DNA of 64,000 nt from Ambrosia x helenae (lineage: Eukaryota > Streptophyta > Magnoliopsida > Asterales > Asteraceae). This document shows positions 33,428 to 42,974 of this stretch, in pieces; positions within the stretch are counted from its first letter, which is position 1, and every line of letters starts with the position of its first letter. The notes under the pieces were generated by a model. It was not told the origin of the DNA. It worked only from the letters and a program-made list of their open reading frames with translations, and ran no database searches. Both the position numbers and the translations under genes were made by a program. The stretch covers positions 102,624,688 through 102,688,687 of the forward strand of contig CM061225.1 of assembly GCA_030844895.1 (NCBI GenBank). Reading direction: 5' to 3'.

Positions 33428-36040
33428 ATGCATATATGTTACACATCCACAACTTTGTGTAACAGGAATACCGAAACGGCATGTAGACGTGTATCTTTGA
33501 TCAGAGACGAAGACAGTGCTGATCCAATAGAGGTTCGCTTAATACGGAAATGGCAGTCCTTTGCCTTTAAGGATGAATGTTTCTACCTGTTCGTGGATAA
33601 AGAGGTACAACCATACTTACCTACACAAAAAAATACATTTGCTTTTAACTAAATACTAATACCAAAATCCTACACATTACAGGGTTATGCGATTGAGGGT
33701 TGCGGCCATAACCGAGACAAGGCATATTTTGAAGCAAAAATGATCCTCCAAGGATGCTATAGAATCTCTGATTATCTATCACAAAAGGCCCACAAAAGCC
33801 ATAATGTTGTACCCGGACACGCAACCATCAAGATCGCAAAAGGGACCTCTTTCATGCCTATTGATCCTACGGGATTCCCGTCACACTACTTTAATTTCCT
33901 ACCATTCGAAGGTCTTCCAAACAAGATTCAAACAAACTACCTTTTAACAGGTTTCTAACCATAAAAAACATTGATACACCTCTGTATGTTAAAAAGGCGA
34001 CTAACCAGCGTGCATCGTGCAGATTACATAGGCTGCTTTGTCTCGATAACTATGGACGAAACAACATCAACAGGAAGGAGGCTGCTCAAGTTTCTGTTAG
34101 AAGATCCAAAGTAAGAAAATTTTGTACATATTATATGAACATGCATATGTTACACAACATATTAACTATATCTCTAGTTATGTAACATATAATTTCACAC
34201 TTTCAGTGGGAACTACATAGAAGTCGCGTTATGGCAAGAAATAGCAGACAGGGTAGACATACCAACGCTCACCAGTACGCCCTTTCCATGTATTGTTGCA
34301 GTGACTTCGATGAAGGTAAAAGAATACCATCGAATTACACTCGAATCAAACTCACCAACACATGTTTACATCAACCCTGAAGTCCCTGACACAGACAAGT
34401 TAGTTGAAAGGTAACATACCCATATCATCCCTCACATTAGTTTAACAATCACATACAATTAAAATTAAAACACGTGCTTGTTATCAGGTTCAATACAAAG
34501 TATGCGAACATACCAGAGCACCTAAGAGGCCGCAGGCATGTTATGAGGTCGAAAACAAGGTACGCGAACGTACCAAAGCAGCAAAGACGCCGCTTTACTG
34601 TTGCAGAGTTGCTGCAAATAAATCCGGCTCAAAACTCTGTAAGCAATTTCTTATTTGATTTTGATGTTTGATTTCATTAACACTAAATTTTTAATAGATT
34701 TTTTTTAAATTGCTAAAAAAGTTGATCTTTTATTTATTTAACTTTAGGGTGATTCAATATTTCACACTTAATCCGTGTTATTATCGCTAACCATTACAAA
34801 ACAACAGGAACGAAGATTCTCATGTATGGCAACGGTTAAAAACTTCGTTCAAGGTAAACAATGGTTCTACATAGGATGCATCCATTGTAAGCGAAAGCTT
34901 CTTAGACGATCACCTGGCTGGGCATGTTCATATCATCCAAACGAGCAGCAACAACATATCATGTAAGATAACCAACGACAAAACACGACCAACATATTTA
35001 ATCTAACTACTTTTAATTAACAACCATCTAAACACAGGTATTGTGTGAATGCGGTCATAGAAGACAAATCGGGCACAACTACAGTAACCCTGTTTGATGG
35101 AGCAGTCTATTCATTGGCACAGATTAACGCGATGACAGTGGTGGCAAAAGGCTTTGCAGATCCAAATATACTCCCAGATCCGTTGCACGTAATTATAGGC
35201 AAAAGGGCGGTGTTCCAACTCCAATTTAATAACCGGGTACAAGGATCTACAAGGTTTATAAGTAACAAGTTACTTCAAAACCCAATCGTCGCTGAGAAAA
35301 CCCCTGAAAACAACACGAAAGGCCTCGAACTACAACCACCAGTCCAACAAGGTAACTCCCTCTAACTAAACCTTATGAATTCCTTATCTTTATCACATTA
35401 CTAACCGCTTAAAACAACATCAGCAACCAAACCAATAAACACAATCGCAACAGAAACAACCAAAAAACACACCGACGTTACACAGTCCCTATCAGGTACA
35501 ACACAACACCTACTTTTTAAGACACTTTACTGAGTCAAAATCAAAACTATTATGTAAAATGCAGGTAGGGCAACGGACATCCGAGCCCCACCCCTAACCA
35601 CACCAGCAGCTTTACCATCACCAAACCGACAACTAGATGCAGACGCCTCAGGTATTTATATAAACAGTCAAATACCAATATATACTTATACATACTGCAT
35701 ACACACAATAACAACATCATCTTCCAACAGTCCCAAAAGTCACCGATGTAGCAGCGTTAACAAACGTACAGTACACGTCATCAGGTACAATATCCAACGA
35801 CCCAATAAAACATAACAAAAATTTATTATAAACCCATTAAATATCTGTTTTGGTTACCCACTTACAGGAGAAGGTACTAACATGACAACTGCATCAACGA
35901 AACGCCAACTACAGTTCGACAACTCAGGTAATCGTCCAAAACTTAAGATAACATCATACAACCTATACACAACTATACTAACAACAATGCCTTCCAAAAC
36001 AGAAGACAACAAAGACAAGCGAAGCCGCACCAAGGACTAG
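33428..36040 (+). CDS. RPA70-like single-strand DNA-binding protein, 12 exons
   Basis: Exons: 33428-33604, 33683-33950, 34023-34110, 34207-34410, 34488-34638, 34808-34962, 35038-35351, 35424-35495, 35565-35651, 35731-35784, 35868-35927 and 36003-36040. They total 1668 bases (555 aa), open, with GT-AG borders. Residues about 15-110 are a DUF223-type first OB fold (RVSLIRDEDS, EVRLIRKWQSFAF). Residues about 148-245 are a second OB fold (DYIGCFVSITMDE, LLKFLLEDPNGNYIEVALWQ). Residues about 297-440 are the RPA C-terminal OB fold with its zinc ribbon (CIHCK ... WACSYH). Such RPA70-like proteins are host replication/repair factors and also frequent cargo of plant Helitrons. No Rep/helicase is seen nearby. 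The tail (exons 8-12) is low-complexity. ATG 33428 gives the only in-frame start, but an acceptor-like site at 33465/33466 would allow joining to kinase 1 instead. Confidence 0.8.
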
Positions 36041-36871
36041 ATGCTTTCCATGTTTTTTTAAGTGCTGCAGGCATTTAGTTTCGGATCTTTTGTGTGGAGT
36101 TTGCCTTATGCATTGATTAATCTTGCCATATGCATCACTTTAATAAGTGTTAATGAACTTATGAACCCTATATGCATAGACTTTCATCAACAATTCTTTG
36201 TGTTTCCTCTGTAAATTTTGTATTCAAAGCTCAAAGTTATATAATATCTTACCAAATCACAAAATTTTGTTTATTTGTTTGTGGATTAACTGTAATTTAA
36301 ATCTTTATACATTTAGTGCAAATTTCTTACTTTTAATATATCATTTACAGACATATAAATTATATATATAACCGATCAGAGATCATCAACACCAAAGCGG
36401 TAATCAAACATTGATTCTACAAACTTTAACTGACTTTTTTTTACTAACTTTCAATCAAGCACTTTATACAAGTGGTTGTTGATTCTACAATGTCGAATTA
36501 AGATTCGATTTTGGATGGCAATATGATAACAAAATGTTGTTAACTTATTAAAGAATTTTTTTTTAAGATTTTTTTTTAAGATTCGATTTTGGATGGCAAT
36601 ATGATTAACAAAATGTTATTCGATTAAAGAATTTTTTTTTTGTAATTGTAATACTTTGATAGTACTTTCCGTTGTTTATTGTTTTATTTTGAAACATTAC
36701 TTCAGTTTAATCGACAATATTGATTTTGGTTGTCAGTTTGTCACTATGGTGAGGTATGCTTACGGTGGTCGGAAACTGTTACATTGTCGGTGTTGGGTTT
36801 GCTTGCTAAGGTTTAAATATTTTTAAATAAAAAGGTAAAAAGACTAAACTAGCCTTGGGTGATTGTATTTA
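36041..36871 (+). other. Gene-free stretch
   Basis: AT-rich sequence after the RPA-like gene, the first 200 bp probably 3' UTR. The word agattcgattttggatggcaatatgat-like (36500-36527) recurs at 36579-36605. No gene seen. Confidence 0.4.
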
Positions 36872-38025
36872 GAGTTAATAGCCATTTTCGTTCCTGTGGT
36901 TTGGTCCAGTTTGCCACTCCAGTACAAAAGTTTTTTTTTTTGCAATTCCTTACCTGTGGTTTGGATTTTTTTTTGCCAAATTCGTCCTTTTCACTAACCC
37001 AGTTAAAAAATCTCGTTAGTGTCAGGGGTAGGGTTGTCTTTTTACAAGTTAGGGACGAATTTGGCATTTCAAACTTGCTCTTCCCTCCCCTGAAATTTCC
37101 GGTAGGTTCTTGCCAGAATCCGACCACCGGATTTTATACCGGCCAACCCAAAACCCGGTTATAAGAATGTTTTAATTCGTTTAAATGTTCCCAAAACGTT
37201 TCTCCATCTGTTCTTATTCAATTCCTGGTCTTTATCGTACATTTAATCCGTTTTAATCGTGTATTTAATCGAGTTTTATGAAGGTAACCGTCGGAACTTT
37301 ATGTCAAGATCAAACGTTCGATTTTGCCTAACGACCTTATATACTGATCATTGAAATACATCACACAACCTTTGTGCATCACAAACCCAATTTTAAACAA
37401 ATCAAAACGTGACCAGAAGGTCTGTTAATCTCGACGCAAAGCTTCGAACATGTGCACCTCGTTTTTTTCCGTATGCCACATTGTAAGTCCGAAACTTTTA
37501 TGTCGTTTTGATTGTTGTTTAACTCTGAGTAAAAGCCCTTTATCATTGTTGCTTAATCGTGTCCGATTCGGGTTAATTGAATATGGTTCTAGGGTTAGGG
37601 TTCTTGAAAGTTAAGTTTGGGGAAGAAGATGATGTATTTTATTTAAGTTTAAGTTATTTTGATTTCAAATTTATTCAACAAACTTGCTTCTTGGTAGAGT
37701 GGTTATGTATGTGTGGTTCCATAGAACAGACCCGGGTTCGAGCCTCTCAACCCGCGGGTCTTTTCTTTATTTTTAAACTTTCATCATTAGGCAAATTCAG
37801 TCCCTCAAGGTTAACTGAATTTTAAATGCCAAATTCGTTCCTGACTGGTAAAAAGACAACCCTACCCTTGACACTAACGAGATTTTTTAACTGGGTTAGT
37901 GAAAAGGACGAATTTGGCAAAAAAATCCAAACCACAGGTAAGAGATTGCCAAAAAAAAAAAAAAAACTTTTGTACTGGAGTGGCAAACTGGACCAAACCA
38001 CAGGGACGAAAATGGCTATTTAATC
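36872..38025. mobile_element. Mutator-type non-autonomous element with about 200-bp inverted ends
   Basis: The left arm (36872 to about 37075) and right arm (about 37820-38025) are inverted copies, sharing ccattttcgt, tgtggtttggtccagtttgc and cactaacgagattttttaac. The direct repeat ttgtattta (36863-36871 and 38026-38034) is a 9-bp duplication, typical of Mutator. The interior holds about 740 bp with a tRNA-like pol III promoter (37684-37760). The frames in the arms are not genes. Confidence 0.85.
37684..37760 (+). ncRNA. tRNA-like sequence or SINE head with pol III promoter
   Basis: ttggtagagtggtta (37691-37705) fits an A box and gggttcgagcctc (about 37734-37746) fits the B-box consensus GGTTCGANNCC, about 30 bp apart as in tRNAs. 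I could not fold a clean acceptor stem, so a tRNA-derived SINE is likelier than a working tRNA. It lies inside the Mutator-type element and may be captured. Confidence 0.5.
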
Positions 38026-38055
38026 TTGTATTTAACGTGAAAATTTAGCAGGGTT

Positions 38056-39563
38056 TATGGGTGGCAAAATGGGTAGGTTGGATTGGGTTGTTTTGGTTGT
38101 TGGGTCAGAATGGGTTTGGGTCAAGATGGGTAGATTAAAAAAAGGGGTTAGGATGGGTTGGGTCAGGATGAGTTTGGGTCTGGATAGTTTGGATTAGGAT
38201 AGGTTCACATCAAAATAGATTAAAATTAAAAAAAAAAATTAAAATAACAATAAAAAGTTAAAAAGTAAAAAAACAAATTTAAAATTAAAAAAAAAACAAA
38301 AATAAACTTAAAAATAAAATTTTAAGGGATCCGTAATATTTCATTTCGAACCGGACCGGTTTGACCCTATCGGGCTGGTTAACAACCAGGACCGTTACGG
38401 CCAGGCCGGGCCCGGTAGCGACCCGTACTGTTTCGACCTGACCGGACCCACTAGCGATCAGGACCGTTTCGACCCGGCCGGGCCCGTTAGAGACCGGAAC
38501 CGTTTCGACCCGACCGCGCACGTTAACGACCCGAACCATTTCGACCCGACTAAGCTCATTAGACCGTTTCGACACGATCGGACCGTTAACGAACTAGACC
38601 GTTTCAACCCCACGCCCCGTAAACGACCTGTGCCGTTTCGACCCGATCGGGCTCGTCAACGACCGGGACCGTTTTGACCTGAATGGCCCTTTGATGACCG
38701 GGAAAGTTTCGTCCCGAACAGGCCCAGCAAGGGTGCGGGCCGTTTCGCCCCGATCGGGACCGTTAGCGACCGGAACCGTTTCGATCCGGACCGTTTCGAC
38801 CCGACTGGGCCTGGTAACGACCCAGACCGTTTCTACCTGACCCGTCCCGTAGCGACCCGGACTGTTTCGACCCAGCCGGGCCCGGTAGCGACCCAGACCG
38901 TTTCGACCTGGCCGGGCCCGGTAACTACCCATACCGTTTCAACCTGACCCGGACCGTTTCGACCCGATCGAGCCTAGTAACGACCCAGACCGTTTCAGCC
39001 TGACCCGTCCCGTAGCGACCCGTACTGTTTCGACCCGACCGGGCCCGTTAGCAACCCGGACCGTTTCGGCCTGACTGATCCCGTTAGCAACCCGAACCGT
39101 TTCAATCCGACCGGGCCGTCAACGACCAGACCATTTCGACCCGAACGGACCAGTCAACAACCCAGACCGTTTGGACTCGATCAAGCCTGCTAACGACTCG
39201 AACCGTTTCGATGAGATCCGTGTCTTTAACGACCCGAACGGTTTCGAACCGACTGGGGTTATCAACAAATGCAAAAGATATAATTTTTTGTTTTTAATGA
39301 CATTGATTTCTATAAGGCATCAACGCTTTTGGTGTTGGGTTAGTTTTAATTTAGATTTGTATATGGTTATCTAAAAATACCCATCCTGACCCATTTGTTT
39401 TTTTTTTACATACCCATCCTGACCCACTTACTTATTTTCTGCAATTAAAATTATCCATCCTAATCCTTTAAAAATTATACTAAACCCATTTTAACCCACA
39501 AGGTCAAATTTTAAACCCAAAACAACCCAAACTTAACTTGATGGGTTGAAATTGCCAGGTCTA
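38056..39563. mobile_element. hAT-like element with an expanded GC-rich minisatellite
   Basis: Ends tatgggtggcaaaatggg and aaattgccaggtcta are loosely inverted. The flanks gcagggtt (38048-38055) and gctgggtt (39564-39571) match at 7 of 8 positions. Outer parts have aatgggtttgggtca words typical of such elements here; the centre is the repeat at 38335-39250. Confidence 0.6.
38335..39250. repeat. Degenerate minisatellite, about 28 units of cgacccgaaccgtttcgac type
   Basis: About 28 copies of gtttcgaccc or close variants occur at a mean spacing of about 33 bp, joined by cgggcccgttagcgacc-like spacers. The units are diverged and irregular in length. The block is GC-rich against AT-rich flanks. 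The minus-strand frames with repeated GRVETVRV motifs are artefacts. Confidence 0.85.
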
Positions 39564-39571
39564 GCTGGGTT

Positions 39572-39902
39572 AGGCATAAAGGACAAACCATATAACATTT
39601 TGAAACATAAAGTACAAATCTCACCAATTATAAAGGTAAATCACACAGGTTAAAATTTGGTATAAATGTAAATGATAAATTAGTCTTTTAGATTTTAAAT
39701 GTAGAAGTCAATCATTGTTTTTATTTTTTTCAAGTTGATGTTTTATGTTCACCCTATCAAATGTCAACTACTTTCTTCTGCTACATGATCCAAAATCATC
39801 TCGAATGGTAATCATTTTTTCATAAAAATGCAAATTACAATTATGATCATTCGACAATTGGGTTTTTTTAGTAAGTTGAGCTTTAATGCTGGGCCTTTAT
39901 AT

Positions 39903-39945
<43 letters not shown>

Positions 39946-39960
39946 GTTCTTTTGCCATTC
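39572..39960. other. Gene-free stretch with (TA)n microsatellite
   Basis: AT-rich. A TA dinucleotide run of about 32 bases lies at 39911-39942. No gene seen. Confidence 0.5.
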
Positions 39961-40905
39961 AAAATTTTTTTTTGGGTAGACACTTTGCACACCACAGCTT
40001 ACCTACATAACATTCTTCTTACTAAACGCCTTAATATTTACGCACCCACTTTTGACCTATACCTACGCCAACTTGAATACGAACACTTACGTGTTTTCGG
40101 ATGTGCATGTTACCCTAACAAAATTTTATTATAAAACCCAATAAAACATAACAAAATTTATTATAAAACCCATTAAATACCTTTGATGAACACATTTACC
40201 TTATACCATTCCTCAAAATCCAACCTCCTATACCTTCCTCGACGATCCCATTCCCTTGGGATTTGACTTCTAGTCCTTGGTCCCTTGGCCTTCCGTCACA
40301 GCCCCATTCACCTTCATATACACCCGCCGCTCGAAACCACATCCCACCACCACCAAACGACCTGCCTCAAACAGCCCAACCTCCTCCTACACACTCGCAA
40401 CAACCCGACCTGCCTCCCACAACCCCTCACTAATCATCCCTACCATCGTCCTTCTCCAATTCTCACCCAATGACCACTCGTTCTAAGTCTCGTCCACCCA
40501 TTATACCCTTGTTGTAGCCACACTCTCACCTGTACCCACATTCCATGCAAAGGCCCTTGTCGATCCTAATTGGTCTAATGTTATGCAAACTGAATTTACT
40601 GGCTTAAAGGATAATGAAACATGGGAGTTGGTTCGTCGCCCATCAGACTCACCAGTCATACGTTGTATGTGGCTGTTTCGCCACAAATTTAAGTCGGACG
40701 GGTCTTTAGAACGGTATAAGGCACGATTAGTGGTCAATGAAAATTCATAGACAGTCGGTATTGATTGCGATGATACATTTAGCCCGATCGTTAAACCGAC
40801 ACCTATTAAAACAGTTCTTTCTTTGGTAGTTTCTAGGTCTTGGCCCATCCATCAACTGGATGTAAAGAATGTATTTTTACATGGGGATGTACATGTTGCT
40901 GATGA
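39961..40905 (+). pseudogene. Decayed Copia polyprotein fragment
   Basis: Shifted frames on the + strand carry the end of a Copia integrase (TTAYLHNILLTKRL, EYEHLRVFGCACYPN at about 39990-40120), then a proline/serine-rich linker, then the start of the reverse transcriptase (KALVDPNWSNVMQTEFTGLK at about 40545-40605; LFRHKFKSDGSLERYKARLV; DDTFSPIVKPT; HQLDVKNVFLHG up to about 40880). There is a stop after VVNENS at about 40749 and frameshifts between parts. No LTRs were found. It is unrelated in position to the intact Copia element downstream. Confidence 0.8.
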
Positions 40906-41491
40906 AGCTTGTATGTATATCAATATTTATATGTTTTCAAAGCTTATTTTTTTTAACATTACACAATCCAATAGTCATGCACATTACGTGCTTAATTAGT
41001 AATGATTTGTCATCAACTTTGTTGTTGTAAAATAATAAAAAAATGAGATTCTTACCAAGTTGACTACATCTGTGAATATATATGTAGTTACCGGGTTCTT
41101 ATATGCCCCAAAACTCTCCAACACCGCCCCGGGGCGTTTTGCTTCAGAAATGGCTTTTGGCGTTATTTTTTCACGCTGGGTTTGAGCGTTATTCTTTCCC
41201 TCATTTTTGGAGCCAATCAAATAACCCCAAGGTGGAAAAGGGGCGTTATATTCCTCCCCCACTACGTTCGGTCTTATATATATATATAGATAGACCATAA
41301 AAATTGGTTATTAATTGCTTTGATTTTTTTTCTATTTTTTTTCTATTTGAATTTTGGTTCACTTATTCATTTTTAAGATGCTTATTGGTTTCAATGTCAT
41401 ATTCCCAAAAGCAAAACAGCAATTACAAAATCAGTAGAAAAATTTCTCTCATTTTGAATAGTTGAAAACAACTCTTATATTTTGTTTATTG
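40906..41491. other. Gene-free stretch before the Copia element
   Basis: Contains gccccggggcgtt and gcgttat words (41100-41270) in both orientations, possibly a small MITE, but I could not place its ends. Confidence 0.35.
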
Positions 41492-41496
41492 GAAAG

Positions 41497-42928
41497 TGTT
41501 GGAAAATTATAGAAGTGAATGTGAGTTAAGTGTGTGAGTTGGTTGTGTCCCACATTGGTGGGAAGATAAAAGTTGGAAGACTTTATAAGGTAAAGTTTGA
41601 ATGGAGGAATTAAATTGTTAAAGTTATATTATCCTCTGACTCCTACCCGCGCGCGCAGGGGGGTGCAAAAATGGGTTCTGGCTCGGAAAAATCCTTGAAC
41701 CAACGTGGACCTGCGGACACGAATGCAGCTCGAAAAACCTGGGTCCGTGCGAGACTGGTTTTTGATGTCTGTTTTAATTTTTGCACAATGTAGCTGATTG
41801 TTCTAGAAAGAACTCTTTGCCTTCATCTTCCAACAGTTGCAACTCTTGATTATCACCAGCAATTAACATCACAATAATGGTGATTAATTCGCGTGATTAA
41901 TTAGAGTCTGAACAGCTTCCAAACAGTTTTGGTTGTTCAAGTATATAGGGCTGTGCAACGGTTCAGAACCAGACCGAACCGAACCGAACCGGACCGAACC
42001 ACGAACCGTTTATTCCAAAATGTGAGAACCGGAACCGGAACCGTTTATTACTAAACGGTTCGGTTCCAGAACTGGGTGAAACGGTTCTCATGAAACGGTT
42101 CTAGACTGGAACCGGTTGTCAATAAAATCCTAAAATTAACATTAACAATTAAATAAAAAAATAAACAAAAACAATGATTTTTCTTAAAAAAAATTATCAA
42201 CAGTTTGTGTTAACCATAGTTACTAAAAGTATAGCAGTTTACGTATCAAAATATGTTTTGTTTGGATCAGATCATTCTTTTTATACAGATTAAACGGGTC
42301 AGAACAAGCTGTGCTGACTGCTGACCATCACATAAGGCAATACTCTACATTCCTACCAAGTAAAACAATTTAAAAGTGTTAAGAACTATAAAGAAGGAAA
42401 CAACACATTCTATTTCAAACTAATAATAGAATATTTAAATATTTAATTTAATTCAAAACGGTTCTAACGGTTCTTAACCGGACCCGTCGGTTCTAACCGG
42501 AACCGAACCGGGAACCGAATATGCCAAAATATTAGAACCGGAACCGGAACCTATAACATTAATTCGGTTCGGTTCTAGCGGTTCCGGGTCGGTTTTCACG
42601 GTTTTCGCGGTTCGGAACCGTTTATTGCTCACCCCTACAAGTATATAATACAGACTTGTGTGCAGAACACAATACACACAGAAACATATACTCTCACATC
42701 TGTCTTATTGCAGCAACAAGTTCCAGGTTCCGGTTTCTTTTCAGGCAAGTGAGATAGTCCACAGTGCACCGTCACTGTTGAACCGGTGTACCCTGGGAAC
42801 AGACGACGAATCTGTTTAAGGGAATTGTGTCAAACACAAGCCCGGTTCTGTTAATCCTTTTTATTTTCCCTGTTTGTTTCTTTTTGCAGAATCTGATCGG
42901 TCTCCATTTTACTGTAAGTAATCCAACA
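41497..42928 (+). repeat. 5' LTR of the Copia element
   Basis: It matches the 3' LTR along its length except for the 700 bp added by the hAT element (692 bp plus 8-bp duplication) at 41946-42645. Without that it is 732 bp. The insertion lies upstream of the tgcagaatctgatcgg leader part. Confidence 0.95.
41946..42637. mobile_element. hAT element inserted in the Copia 5' LTR
   Basis: Ends tagggctgtgcaa and ttgctcacccct(a) are inverted repeats. The duplication caagtata flanks it (41938-41945 and 42638-42645). The 3' LTR shows the uninterrupted site ttcaagtatataatac at about 48075-48090, proving the insertion and its exact limits. The interior is aaccggaaccg-type repeats on both strands. Confidence 0.95.
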
Positions 42929-42972
42929 AACTTAAACAGATTCTTGTACTAACAGATTCGGTTTCTTTTCAG
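42914..42972 (+). other. Candidate leader intron spanning the LTR end
   Basis: ACT|gtaagt in the last 15 bp of the 5' LTR, tactaac (42947-42953) and tttcttttcag directly before the polyprotein ATG form donor, branch-point and acceptor consensus. Removing 59 bases would delete the LTR/internal junction from the spliced RNA. This is inferred from consensus only, and 59 nt is near the lower size limit of plant introns. Confidence 0.4.
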
Positions 42973-42974
42973 TG

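Noticed and set aside
38285..38932. Minus-strand frames with repeated GRVETV motifs as a repeat protein
   Set aside because: They are direct translations of the minisatellite without a promoter, start context or stable unit length.
38335..39250. Regular repeats resembling a CRISPR array
   Set aside because: Units are degenerate, spacers are as repetitive as repeats, and the context is a plant transposon.
40996..41298. Protein-coding gene before the Copia element
   Set aside because: Frames on both strands lie in gcgttat/gcccc repeat-like DNA with no domain.
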